Shown: in pieces, positions 55,490-63,957 of the stretch
Layout of the letters: each line of letters begins with the position of its first letter
How positions within the stretch are numbered: the stretch's first letter is position 1
NCBI RefSeq assembly: GCF_011947285.1
Contig: NZ_JAAOZT010000002.1
Location: 248,001-312,000 of the forward strand
Direction of reading: 5' to 3'
Length of the DNA stretch: 64,000 nucleotides
From: Glaciimonas immobilis
Lineage (GTDB): Bacteria; Pseudomonadota; Gammaproteobacteria; Burkholderiales; Burkholderiaceae_D
Program-made: the position numbers and the translations under genes
Notes under the pieces: model-generated
Seen by the model: the letters and a program-made list of their open reading frames with translations, nothing else
Told to the model about the DNA's origin: nothing
The model's database searches: none

Positions 55490-56398
55490 CTAGAAAGGTA
55501 CGTCATTTTCATGAGAATTTGACAGGTCGACCATGTAAATAATCTGAGAGGCACATACCGCAAGTACATATTCCGCCACCTCACGCGTTGCTGCACCGCC
55601 TGCTGCACCGCCATGACCGACGCCGTCTCCCCCACTGCGGTAAGCATAGATACCCGTAATAGTCTGGACTAATGCTTTAGGCATAGCTATGTCTTTCGCC
55701 GAAGCAAACCACTTGGCCAAGTCTCCTAAGGTTGCAGCCCTCGCCGCTGGGAACAGGGCTTTACCCGCCGCCTCAACAGCACAAACAGCCTCCTTCACGC
55801 AATTTTCGTAGTCTGGACTAGACGGGCTACGGAAGAACTGTAGCGCTTTATCGTAATGTTTACGCGCACTGGCTAGACGAACGTCGCCTAGAACAACTTG
55901 TGCCCTAGTAGCGATGTCCACCGTGTGTTTTCTGCCGCGCCTACGAACTAGGCCTTCTGTGAACTCGAAGGCCAATTCTTCTTCGAAAAATAGTCGTTGA
56001 AGTTCGCTAGCGATAAATGCCTGTACCTCAGTTTTTTGCATTGTTACTTGGAAGTCGTTGTTATAGTGAATTCCAACTTCCCGGGCCATGTAGTTGTGCA
56101 GCCGTTCGCAGAAGTCATAAGCCTTATCCCAGCTTAGTCCCGCTAGCGCCTGTTCCGCGTCTTTTTTTGCTCTTTGGGAACTATTTGGACCCGAATTGTT
56201 ATATTCGATAGGTGGAAGTCGAGCAATTCGCTGAAGCTCCCGTGCCAAAGAAATCCAGCCATCTATAAAGTCCCTGTCAATTAAATCTAAAAGGAGGTGC
56301 AAGAGCCCAATTTGAGCGCTCGGGGGAAATTCAGCATCGATTTGACGATGAGCCCCTTTATTTCGGGCTGAAAACGGAGCCTGTTGCGAGCTATACAT
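55490..56398 (-). CDS. Abi_C/AbiJ-like (HEPN-type) predicted abortive infection protein
   Basis: A 302-residue soluble protein. The C-terminal 110 residues resemble the Abi_C or AbiJ HEPN region: DYENCVKEAVCAVEAAGKAL (196-215), LGDLAKWFASAKD, and the glycine-rich GGDGVGHGG (257-264) that takes the place of the RN-x-GHG motif of that group. Residues 1-150 are helical with a conserved-looking YDFCERLHNYM segment. It is the first gene of a reverse-strand unit with the three-helix membrane protein, inserted between the phage repressor region and the late genes. Confidence 0.7.
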   Translation of the reverse strand: MYSSQQAPFSARNKGAHRQIDAEFPPSAQIGLLHLLLDLIDRDFIDGWISLARELQRIARLPPIEYNNSGPNSSQRAKKDAEQALAGLSWDKAYDFCERLHNYMAREVGIHYNNDFQVTMQKTEVQAFIASELQRLFFEEELAFEFTEGLVRRRGRKHTVDIATRAQVVLGDVRLASARKHYDKALQFFRSPSSPDYENCVKEAVCAVEAAGKALFPAARAATLGDLAKWFASAKDIAMPKALVQTITGIYAYRSGGDGVGHGGAAGGAATREVAEYVLAVCASQIIYMVDLSNSHENDVPF

Positions 56399-56833
56399 TC
56401 GTGTTTATTCCGTTATAAGCGGTACTAATAAAAGATGGGTAACGCATGTCCCATGCAGGGATTAAAGCCATTATCACCATGAGTTCTCTTAAGGGCAATT
56501 CCTATCGTTCAACGAAAGGTTCTGATGAAGGATACAGAACCGCATGTGTAGTCGAGTGTGAGCTAATATAACTTAATTACCAACAACTATTTCAACTTCG
56601 ATCGCGCTTCTCGATAACAACAGAAAGCAGGTCTTATAAAAGGTCTCACCTTTTCAAATAATGGAGAGTTTTAAATTTATCGTGACATCTTTGAAAGGAT
56701 TAATGGTGTGGGCGATTCGGTATAATCCATGAAACACAGGTTCCAGTAAATGTTGCCCCCGTTCAAATGACCCCCACTCCCTGATTAAGCATGATGGTGA
56801 CACTCTCACCATCACCCTTATTCAGGAGCGCCC
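56399..56833. other. Intergenic region before phage late genes
   Basis: 435 bases with no supported gene. It contains the promoter for the reverse-strand accessory unit, a hairpin AAAAGGT-CTC-ACCTTTT (56638-56654), a dyad before the late genes and a stretch (56750-56785) with GTTGCCCCC and GACCCCCAC that recalls IS21-family ends. Confidence 0.45.
56793..56813 (+). promoter_or_regulatory. Dyad before first late gene
   Basis: GATGGTGA (56793-56800) and TCACCATC (56806-56813) form a perfect eight-base inverted repeat around CACTC, 20 bases before the holin start. It could be a binding site for the Mor-type activator or an mRNA hairpin near the ribosome binding site. Confidence 0.4.
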
Positions 56834-57202
56834 ATGTCCCGCATCACCAGTCACATCCCGCTTTTCCTTCGCCTGCCACGCAGCACGACGTGGGGCCTTA
56901 TCGCTGCCATTCTGCTGATCGCATTGGCGCTACTGGCTCCAATTCAAATCCCCGTCGCCTTATACAAAATTACCCTGATCTCTCTGGCCGCTGTCATCGG
57001 TTACTGGATCGATCGCGCCATTGCGCCTTACAGCCGTCCCGATAGTTACTTGCACCGCGACTGGCGCTTCGGTACCGATGAGCCGTTGGGTGGTGTCGAT
57101 TATCCGGTGGTCGATGGCTACAAGATGATTTTTGCTTCGGCCATGATTCGGCGAGCGGTAATTGTCGCCGCCGTGGTGCTCGGTGTTGCGCTGGGTCTTT
57201 GA
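56834..57202 (+). CDS. Putative phage holin
   Basis: A 122-residue protein with two N-terminal helices (about 20-35 and 42-60) and one C-terminal helix (105-120), matching the putative 2/3-transmembrane holin family of Mu-like phages. It makes the inner-membrane lesion for the endolysin coded next. CAGGAGCGCCC precedes the ATG. Its stop overlaps the next start by one base. Confidence 0.8.
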   Translation: MSRITSHIPLFLRLPRSTTWGLIAAILLIALALLAPIQIPVALYKITLISLAAVIGYWIDRAIAPYSRPDSYLHRDWRFGTDEPLGGVDYPVVDGYKMIFASAMIRRAVIVAAVVLGVALGL

Positions 57203-57828
57203 TGACGCGCGCTTGCATGGCATTGTTGCTGGTGATGTTGAGCGGCCTGGGTTTCGGCGATGCTTTTGCCGTTGAAATTCCGATGGCCGCACGGCAGTAT
57301 CGTGCGGAGCTTATTCGTAATGCCCGTGCTGTGTGGGGACTGGACGCACCGGTGGCGACCTTCGCTGCACAAATTTATCAGGAGTCTGGTTGGCGGTCTG
57401 ACGCGATGTCGCGGGTGGGCGCGCAGGGGCTGACGCAATTTATGCCGACCACCTCAAAATGGATCGCCGGGCTTTATCCGCAATCGGTGGGGAGCGCGCA
57501 GCCGTTTAATCCATCCTGGTCGATGCGTGCACTCGTGCAATATGACCGTTGGTTGTTTGATCGGATCGCCGCTGCCAACCCTTGCGAACGTCTGGCCTTT
57601 ACGTTGTCGGCCTATAACGGTGGCTTGTCATGGGTCAATCGCGACAAGAAGCTGGCTACCCGTAAGGGGCTGGATCGCCTGACCTGGTTCGACGCGGTGG
57701 CGACCGTTAACAGTGGTCGCTCCGCCGCTAACTGGCGAGAAAACCGCACCTATCCGCAACGTATTCTGAAGCGCTATGAGTCGCAGTATGTGGCGGCGCA
57801 TTGGGGTGAAGGTGGATGCAATGAGTAA
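57202..57828 (+). CDS. Phage endolysin (SLT lytic transglycosylase)
   Basis: A 208-residue lytic transglycosylase with an N-terminal signal sequence (ACMALLLVMLSGLGFGDAFA), so export through Sec is likely. The SLT domain carries the catalytic Glu in YQESGWRSDA, followed by GAQGLTQFMPTT and the late AYNGGLSW. It degrades peptidoglycan at lysis. The start at 57202 overlaps the holin stop. Confidence 0.92.
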   Translation: MTRACMALLLVMLSGLGFGDAFAVEIPMAARQYRAELIRNARAVWGLDAPVATFAAQIYQESGWRSDAMSRVGAQGLTQFMPTTSKWIAGLYPQSVGSAQPFNPSWSMRALVQYDRWLFDRIAAANPCERLAFTLSAYNGGLSWVNRDKKLATRKGLDRLTWFDAVATVNSGRSAANWRENRTYPQRILKRYESQYVAAHWGEGGCNE

Positions 57829-58231
57829 CGGGATTGCTTCCTTTTATTTTATTGTGATCGCTTTGATGTCGGGTGGCACCATTGGCGGCCTATTCGGCTT
57901 TGGCTTTGGCGCAGACAACGAACGCGCCAGGCAAAATGCGCAATCGGTCATCGATCTGACCAAGATCATCACAGCCAGCAACCAATTAATCAACGACAGC
58001 AACGCCGCCAGCAAGAGCATGCGTCAGGCGTTGACCAAACGTGCAGCGCACGATACCCACACCACGCGGGAGATTAAAAATGCACTTGCTCAAAACGCTG
58101 GCAATCGCGTTGATTGCCGTTTTGATGATGGCGTCATGCGCAACCTCAATGCCGCCCGCAGCCGCGCCGCCGCAACTGCTGCCAGTGGCGTACGCAACGC
58201 AGTGCCCAGTTCCGGGGCAGTTAGTCGGTAA
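57821..58231 (+). CDS. Inner-membrane spanin (Rz-like)
   Basis: A 136-residue protein with an N-terminal membrane anchor (FYFIVIALMSGGTIGGLFGFGFG) and a long helical periplasmic part, the layout of an i-spanin. It overlaps the endolysin by eight bases. Its own 3' half contains the entire start of the o-spanin gene in another frame, the classic Rz/Rz1 nested pair. Confidence 0.85.
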   Translation: MSNGIASFYFIVIALMSGGTIGGLFGFGFGADNERARQNAQSVIDLTKIITASNQLINDSNAASKSMRQALTKRAAHDTHTTREIKNALAQNAGNRVDCRFDDGVMRNLNAARSRAAATAASGVRNAVPSSGAVSR

Positions 58232-58337
58232 CCACGCCGACGATATTGCCGTGGCGCTCAAAGAGCTTTACGACCTGTACGGCGAATGTGCCGGACGGTT
58301 GATAGATGGTGTGGATTGGATTACCAGGAAGAAATAA
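58080..58337 (+). CDS. Outer-membrane spanin lipoprotein (Rz1-like), nested
   Basis: An 85-residue lipoprotein: a signal sequence LLKTLAIALIAVLMMASC with the lipidated Cys at about residue 19, then the proline-rich PPAAAPPQLLP stretch typical of Rz1. It starts inside the Rz-like gene in the +1 frame and extends past its end. Together they fuse the two membranes at lysis. Confidence 0.87.
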   Translation: MHLLKTLAIALIAVLMMASCATSMPPAAAPPQLLPVAYATQCPVPGQLVGNHADDIAVALKELYDLYGECAGRLIDGVDWITRKK

Positions 58338-58347
58338 GGAGGACACC

Positions 58348-58578
58348 ATGACAGACCCTTTAGACATTGCCAGCGCTAACGAGCAATTAGCCCGTGATAT
58401 TGCGATTAATCGCCAGCGCCGAAGCGCAGATTTAACCGGCAAAACGGTGGCCGATTCTGCCCTATTCTGCGGTAACGAGGAGTGCGCCGCGCCGATTCCG
58501 CAAGCCCGTCGCGAAGCGATGCCCGGTTGCCGCTTCTGTATCGACTGCCAGCAACGCCATGAATCGGGCGTGCAATGA
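58348..58578 (+). CDS. DksA/TraR-type zinc-finger protein
   Basis: A 76-residue protein with a C-terminal four-cysteine zinc finger: CGNEEC and CRFCIDC, of the TraR/DksA type. TraR-like proteins bind the RNA polymerase secondary channel and change promoter choice; the N-terminal helices are short but present. AAGGAGGACACC is a strong ribosome binding site for the ATG at 58348. It lies in the late operon between lysis and packaging genes. Confidence 0.88.
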   Translation: MTDPLDIASANEQLARDIAINRQRRSADLTGKTVADSALFCGNEECAAPIPQARREAMPGCRFCIDCQQRHESGVQ

Positions 58579-58877
58579 GCGACGATTTCAGGTTTTATGT
58601 GACGCTGGCGCAATGGACGATCATGGGCGCGGTCGGCATTTATACCTGGTACGCCAACCGGCAATCCGCCGCCGCCATCGATTTACACTCGCTGACCGCG
58701 CGTGTGACCACGCTGGAATCCGAGGTAAAGCATCTGCCCGATCAGGCGTTGGTAAATGGTCTGGCCGGAGACATGCGGGCGGTGACCGCCGAACTATCCG
58801 CGCTGAAAGATTCGACCGGTTCGCTGACGCGCAATATCGAGTTATTGAACGGCTACCTGCTCAACAACAAAAAATAA
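58575..58877 (+). CDS. DUF2730 protein (Mu gp25-like)
   Basis: A 100-residue protein of the DUF2730 family of Mu-like phages: an N-terminal membrane segment (LAQWTIMGAVGIYTWYA) and a helical tail. The role is unknown. It overlaps the previous gene by four bases. Confidence 0.85.
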   Translation: MSDDFRFYVTLAQWTIMGAVGIYTWYANRQSAAAIDLHSLTARVTTLESEVKHLPDQALVNGLAGDMRAVTAELSALKDSTGSLTRNIELLNGYLLNNKK

Positions 58878-58887
58878 AGGACTGCAT

Positions 58888-59196
58888 ATGACGAACATCA
58901 CCCATCAAAGTTTTTTAGAATATATGCGATATGACATCCGGCTGGTCGTGCTGCGTCTGCTGGCCGACATGCCAGCCTATCGCGCCAATAGCAGTGTGTT
59001 GACGATGGCGCTGGATCGTTTCGGTCATGCGACCACACGCGACCAGATGAAAACCGAATTGCACTGGCTGGCCGAGCAAGGCTTGCTGACAATTGAGGAT
59101 ATCGGCGCGGTGCTGGTGGCGACTATTACCGAACGCGGTACCGACATTGCGCGTGGTCGTGCGCAAGTGCCGGGTGTCGCCCGGCCGGGTGCCTGA
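58888..59196 (+). CDS. Mu gp26-like winged-helix protein
   Basis: A 102-residue protein found between gp25 and gp27 homologues in Mu-like phages. A winged-helix pattern is visible (LRLLADMPAYRANSSVLTMALDRFG, ELHWLAEQGLLTIEDIG). Function unknown; perhaps part of DNA packaging control. Confidence 0.85.
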   Translation: MTNITHQSFLEYMRYDIRLVVLRLLADMPAYRANSSVLTMALDRFGHATTRDQMKTELHWLAEQGLLTIEDIGAVLVATITERGTDIARGRAQVPGVARPGA

Positions 59197-59197
59197 G

Positions 59198-59746
59198 ATG
59201 GGCCGCAAATCGAGTATCACCCGGTTGGAACCGGCAGTGCGCAAGTATCTGGAAAAGCTGTTGCGCGAGGATCGTTTTACACTCGACGAAATGATCGCCG
59301 ACGTGCGGAAACAATTCCCTGATCAGCAAACACCCAGCCGTTCGAGTCTGGACCGTTATCGGACCGGCTTCGATGAGATGGTCGGACGCATGCGCGAGAT
59401 CGAGACCGCGGCGGGCGCATTGGTTGATGAACTAGGCGAAGGTGTGGGCGACAAGGCCGGTGCGTTGCTGGCGCAGGCGGTCACCACGTTAGCGACCAAC
59501 GTCGCCTTGCGCACGCATGATCGCGATGACGTCACGGTCAAAGAGGTCGGTGAACTGGCCCGCGCCGCCCGTGCGGCGATGCAAGCGCGGACGATGAGCA
59601 TCAAGGAACGTGAAACGATTGAGGCGTCAGCCCGTGCCAAACTGCTGCGCGAGCAAAGTGAAAAGCTCGACTCAATGGGCAAGACCGGCGCGATTGCATC
59701 GGAGACATTACAGCGCATTCGTCATGAAATTTACGGGATCGTCTGA
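59198..59746 (+). CDS. Small terminase subunit (DUF3486, Mu gp27-like)
   Basis: A 182-residue DUF3486 protein. MGRKSSITRLEPAVRKYL at the start and FTLDEMIADVRKQF are family-typical. It pairs with gp28 in Mu-type headful packaging. The start at 59198 follows the previous stop by one base; an upstream in-frame ATG at 59093 is inside the gp26-like gene. Confidence 0.9.
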   Translation: MGRKSSITRLEPAVRKYLEKLLREDRFTLDEMIADVRKQFPDQQTPSRSSLDRYRTGFDEMVGRMREIETAAGALVDELGEGVGDKAGALLAQAVTTLATNVALRTHDRDDVTVKEVGELARAARAAMQARTMSIKERETIEASARAKLLREQSEKLDSMGKTGAIASETLQRIRHEIYGIV

Positions 59747-61062
59747 TGAGTCCGGCCGTTCCTCTTTACGATTACCAGAAGCACTGGCTGGCCGATAAAA
59801 GCCGCTTCAAGATCGGTATGTTTTGTCGTCAGAGTGGCAAAACCTTCACCACTACTTTGGAAGTGGTAGATGATTGCTTTGAGGCGGAAGCCCATGGCGG
59901 TCGCGCCCGTTGGGTGATTCTGTCACGCGGTGAGCGTCAGGCCAAAGAGGCGATAGAGGAAGGCGTCAAGAAGCATTGCCAGGCCTACAGTATCGGCATC
60001 AAAGAAATCGAAGGCGAGTTCAAAGCCGAAAGCGGCGAGCGTTACACGATGCTGGACGTACTGTTGCCGGGCGGTTCGCGCATTACCGCGTTGCCTGCCA
60101 ATCCCGATACGGCGCGGGGATTCTCGGCCAATGTGTTTCTTGATGAGTTCGCTTTTCATGCCGACAGTCGCAAAATCTGGACCGCGCTTTTCCCTGTTAT
60201 CTCCAACGGGTGGAAGTTGCGCGTGACCTCCACGCCCAACGGCAAGGGCAATAAGTTTTACGAATTGATGACCGACAAAAAGCTGGAAGGCGTCTGGTCG
60301 CGTCATCTGGTGGATATCTACGATGCGGTGGCCGGTGGCTTGCCGCGTGATGTGGCGGCGATGCGCGCGGCCCTAAACGATGAGGATGCCTGGGCGCAAG
60401 AGTTTGAATTGAAATGGTTAGATGAGGCCAGCGCCTGGCTGTCATTCAGTCTGATCGACGGGGTCGAACATGATCAGGCCGGTGACCCGTTGCATTACGC
60501 TGGTGGTCCATGTTTTGTTGGGGTGGATATCGGCCTGCGCAATGACCTGTTCGTGATTTGGGTGCTGGAGCTGGTCGGCGACGTGCTGTGGACCCGCGAG
60601 ATCATTACCAGAAAGCGCGCCAAATTTGCGGAACAGGATGCGCTACTGGATGACGTGTTTGTGCGTTACAACGTCTTGCGCGCCTGCATCGATCAAACCG
60701 GCATGGGCGAGAAACCGGTGGAGGATGCGAAGACGCGTTACGGTGCCAGCCGGGTCGAAGGCGTGCTGTTTACCGTGCCGACCAAACTGACCATGGCCAC
60801 CGCTGGCAAGGAAGCGTTCGAAGACAAAAAGATCCGCATTCCCTTAGGTGACAGCGATTTGCGGTCTGACCTACACAAGCTCAAAAAAATCTCAGGGCCG
60901 ACCGGCGCACCGCGCTTTGTCGCTGATTCCGATAGCGCCGGTCATGCCGATCGTGCGTGGGCATGCTTTCTGGCGGTGAATGCCAGCGATGCACCGTCCG
61001 GTCTGGTCAAGGTCATCTCACGCGCCCGCCGTCCCATCATTACCCGGAGCCAATGGCTATGA
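59746..61062 (+). CDS. Large terminase subunit (Mu gp28-like)
   Basis: A 438-residue terminase with an N-terminal ATPase (CRQSGKTFTT as Walker A, VFLDEFAFH as Walker B) and a C-terminal nuclease with acidic residues (FVGVDIGLRNDL, CIDQTGMGE). It packages DNA into proheads. It overlaps the gene before by one base and the portal gene after it by four. Confidence 0.93.
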   Translation: MSPAVPLYDYQKHWLADKSRFKIGMFCRQSGKTFTTTLEVVDDCFEAEAHGGRARWVILSRGERQAKEAIEEGVKKHCQAYSIGIKEIEGEFKAESGERYTMLDVLLPGGSRITALPANPDTARGFSANVFLDEFAFHADSRKIWTALFPVISNGWKLRVTSTPNGKGNKFYELMTDKKLEGVWSRHLVDIYDAVAGGLPRDVAAMRAALNDEDAWAQEFELKWLDEASAWLSFSLIDGVEHDQAGDPLHYAGGPCFVGVDIGLRNDLFVIWVLELVGDVLWTREIITRKRAKFAEQDALLDDVFVRYNVLRACIDQTGMGEKPVEDAKTRYGASRVEGVLFTVPTKLTMATAGKEAFEDKKIRIPLGDSDLRSDLHKLKKISGPTGAPRFVADSDSAGHADRAWACFLAVNASDAPSGLVKVISRARRPIITRSQWL

Positions 61063-62567
61063 AATCAAGCGCAACACCCAAGGGCCTGTACCTTCCGGAC
61101 GGCACGTTTGCCAGGTTCAGTGATCGCACCGGCTTGCTGGCCGATCAGATTGCCACGCGTGCCACCGCATCCGGCGTGGCCAGCATCGGCATGTTATTGC
61201 CCAACCCGGACCCGGTGTTACGCAAACTGGGCAAATCGATTCAGGTCTATCGCGACTTGCGCTCGGACGCGCACATTGGCGGCTGCATCCGGCGCCGCAA
61301 GGCCGCGGTCAAAGCGCTCAAATGGGATATTGAACGCGGGCAGGCAAACGCCCGCGTCACCAGTGCATTGCAGGCGATATTTGCCAGGCTGCCGATGCAG
61401 CGCATCATCGGTGAAATTCACGATGCTGCATTTTATGGCTATCAACCGCTTGAAGTGATATGGGGTAATCTCGATGGCCTGATCGTACCGGTAGACGTGA
61501 TCGGCAAGCCTGCGGAATGGTTCGCCTATGACGATCAGAATCAGCCGCGCTTTCGATCGAACAATGCACCGCATCCGGGCGAGCTACTGTTGCCGCGCAA
61601 GTTTTTAATTGCCCGTCAGGATCCCACCTACGAAAATCCCTACGGACAGCCCGACCTGGCGCGATGCTTTTGGCCGACCAAGTTTAAGCAAGCCGGAATG
61701 GATTTCTGGTTCAAGTTCATTGAAAAGTACGGCACGCCATGGGTCATCGGCAAAACGCCGCGCTCCAACAACGATGCAGAAAACGACCGCCTGCTCGACA
61801 TGCTGGCCAACATGATTCAGGACGCAGTCGCCGTGATTCCCGACGATGCATCGGTAGAGATCATGGAAGCAGGCGGCAAAGCGGCATCCGGTGATGTCCA
61901 CGAAAACTTCCTGCAAGCAATGCGTGCCGAAGTCACGATTGCTTTACTCGGACAAAACCAATCGACCGAAGCCAGTAGTACCCACGCCAGCGCCACGTCC
62001 GGCCTGGTCGTCACCGCAGAAATCCGCGACGAAGACAAAAGCATGATTTCCGGCGTGGTCAACGAGTTGATCGGCTGGGTGTGCGACCTGAATTTTGCAG
62101 GGCCGCATCCCGAATATAAAATGTGGGAAGAGGAAGCGGTCGATGTCACGCTGGCTACGCGGGACGAAACCTTATCGCGGGCTGGTGCGCGTTTTACCAA
62201 TAGTTATTGGCAACGCACGTATGATTTACAGGCCTCGGATTTGAGTGAAGATGCGTTGCCCGTCAATCTCGCCATGTCGCCGGTTGCCGAACATCCGACT
62301 TTTGCAGAACACACCAGTAAGCCGTCCGATCCACCGTCCATGATGGCACACCAACTTAGCCGGGACCTGATGCCGGTGATGGATGACTGGATCGGCCAAA
62401 TCAAGAATCTCGTGGAGCAAGCGGCCACCCTGGACGAAGTGCGCGATGGTTTGCTGGCGTTAGCGCCGACTATGTCACTGGATCAATACACGAGCGCGAT
62501 GGGCCTGGCCCTGAACGCAGCCGCAACCGCTGGCCGATTTGAAATCATGGATGAAGCCAATGGCTAA
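61059..62567 (+). CDS. Portal protein (DUF935, Mu gp29-like)
   Basis: A 502-residue DUF935 portal, the ring through which DNA enters the head. Typical blocks are DAHIGGCIRRRKAAVKALKW and EKYGTPWVIGK. I chose ATG 61059 (ATGA overlap with terminase); ATG 61053 is an alternative with a tighter ribosome binding site spacing. It overlaps the next gene by eight bases. Confidence 0.93.
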   Translation: MKSSATPKGLYLPDGTFARFSDRTGLLADQIATRATASGVASIGMLLPNPDPVLRKLGKSIQVYRDLRSDAHIGGCIRRRKAAVKALKWDIERGQANARVTSALQAIFARLPMQRIIGEIHDAAFYGYQPLEVIWGNLDGLIVPVDVIGKPAEWFAYDDQNQPRFRSNNAPHPGELLLPRKFLIARQDPTYENPYGQPDLARCFWPTKFKQAGMDFWFKFIEKYGTPWVIGKTPRSNNDAENDRLLDMLANMIQDAVAVIPDDASVEIMEAGGKAASGDVHENFLQAMRAEVTIALLGQNQSTEASSTHASATSGLVVTAEIRDEDKSMISGVVNELIGWVCDLNFAGPHPEYKMWEEEAVDVTLATRDETLSRAGARFTNSYWQRTYDLQASDLSEDALPVNLAMSPVAEHPTFAEHTSKPSDPPSMMAHQLSRDLMPVMDDWIGQIKNLVEQAATLDEVRDGLLALAPTMSLDQYTSAMGLALNAAATAGRFEIMDEANG

Positions 62568-63798
62568 GCCTTATTCGGCCAGTTACGGTTCGCTCCCTTT
62601 CGCCGAGCAAATCGCCTTCTTCCAGCGCAAGATCAATCTATCGACCGAAGACTGGACCCAATTGTTTGAGTCTGGCCATGATCACGCCTTTGTCGTCGCG
62701 GGCGCTAACCGCGATGATCTGGTGACCGACTTCCGCATTGCCATCGATAAGGCGATCAACCAAGGGACTACGCTGGAACAGTTTCGTAAAGACTTTGATC
62801 AGATTGTGACCAAATACGGCTGGGACTACAACGGTGGTCGCAACTGGCGCTCTAAGGTCATCTACGACACCAATTTGCGCACCAGTTATGCCGCCGGTCG
62901 ATTCGCCCAGTTGCAAGCAGTCAAAAACAGTCGTCCATATTGGCAATACGTGCATAGCGACGCAGTAGAACACCCGCGTGAATACCATCTCGCGTGGGAC
63001 GGCTTGGTACTGCATGCCGATGACCCCTGGTGGAAAACCCACTTCGGTCCCAACGGCTGGGGCTGCCAATGCACGGTGCACGCGCTCAATCAACGCGATT
63101 TGGCCCGACTAGGCAAAACCGGCCCCGATCAGGCACCGCCCATCTCCACCCGAGAAGTCACCGTCGGCACCAGAGGCGCGCACCCGCGCACGGTCACCGT
63201 CCCGGACGGCATTGATCCGGGATTCGGCTACGCACCCGGCGCGACGGTGAGGCCAGAATGGCTGACACAACGCGCCGAAGAATATTTGTCCAGTACGGCC
63301 ACCAACAACACCGGTACGTGGCGCTCTCTAATTAATACCACCGCCAAAGACCTGGGCCGACCTGAAAAAATACCGCTGTCGCCGTTACCATCAATGCTAG
63401 GCGAGCCGCTGACTAGCGCGATGCAGGTACATGCCGAATTGGTAAAGTATCTCGGTGGCGAGTCGCGGGTATTCAACGTCAAAGGTCTGCCAGTGGCCGT
63501 CGATGCAGCAACGCTGTCACGCCATATCGATCCGGCCCGGGCAGAATATTTGCCACTGTTATTCGACATGCTGGCCAACCCGTTTGAAATCTGGACCAAC
63601 TTGTTTCAGCACAAAGATACCGGCTATTACGAGATGCGCAGTTCAGCGGTCAAAGCCTATGACGTGGGACGTGGACGCGGTCTTTTACTGGTGGCACAAC
63701 AGCGTAGTGGCTTTTTTGAATCCTGGACGCTGATACCAACCGGCGTTGACAACTACCTCAACAAACAGCGCAAAGGCATGCTGTGGTTCGGCGCATAA
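62560..63798 (+). CDS. Mu F-like head morphogenesis protein with PBECR-type nuclease tail
   Basis: A 412-residue protein. The N-terminal 250 residues are the Mu gp30/F-type minor head domain (YDTNLRTSYAAGRFAQLQ, GWGCQCTVHAL). The C-terminal 130 residues (from about LTSAMQVHAELVKYLGGESR) look like a PBECR domain, a barnase/EndoU/colicin-like RNase fold seen fused to phage head proteins. If so, the virion could deliver a toxic nuclease. The start at 62560 is set by the overlap with the portal gene. Confidence 0.88.
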   Translation: MAKPYSASYGSLPFAEQIAFFQRKINLSTEDWTQLFESGHDHAFVVAGANRDDLVTDFRIAIDKAINQGTTLEQFRKDFDQIVTKYGWDYNGGRNWRSKVIYDTNLRTSYAAGRFAQLQAVKNSRPYWQYVHSDAVEHPREYHLAWDGLVLHADDPWWKTHFGPNGWGCQCTVHALNQRDLARLGKTGPDQAPPISTREVTVGTRGAHPRTVTVPDGIDPGFGYAPGATVRPEWLTQRAEEYLSSTATNNTGTWRSLINTTAKDLGRPEKIPLSPLPSMLGEPLTSAMQVHAELVKYLGGESRVFNVKGLPVAVDAATLSRHIDPARAEYLPLLFDMLANPFEIWTNLFQHKDTGYYEMRSSAVKAYDVGRGRGLLLVAQQRSGFFESWTLIPTGVDNYLNKQRKGMLWFGA

Positions 63799-63957
63799 AA
63801 CAGAAGGAGATTTGGAAGCGGTACGTTGGGAGTAGTACAAGAGGGACCTCACCCCGCTGCGCCAGGGTGGGCGAATGACAGTATCCAAAGGGGCGCGGCC
63901 CGGATGCACATATCGATACTGGCACCGAACCATTATTTTAGACCATAAAGGCACATC
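63799..63957. other. Short spacer before gpG-like gene
   Basis: 159 bases with AGAAGGAG at the start but no frame of useful length. Nothing else is recognised. Confidence 0.35.
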
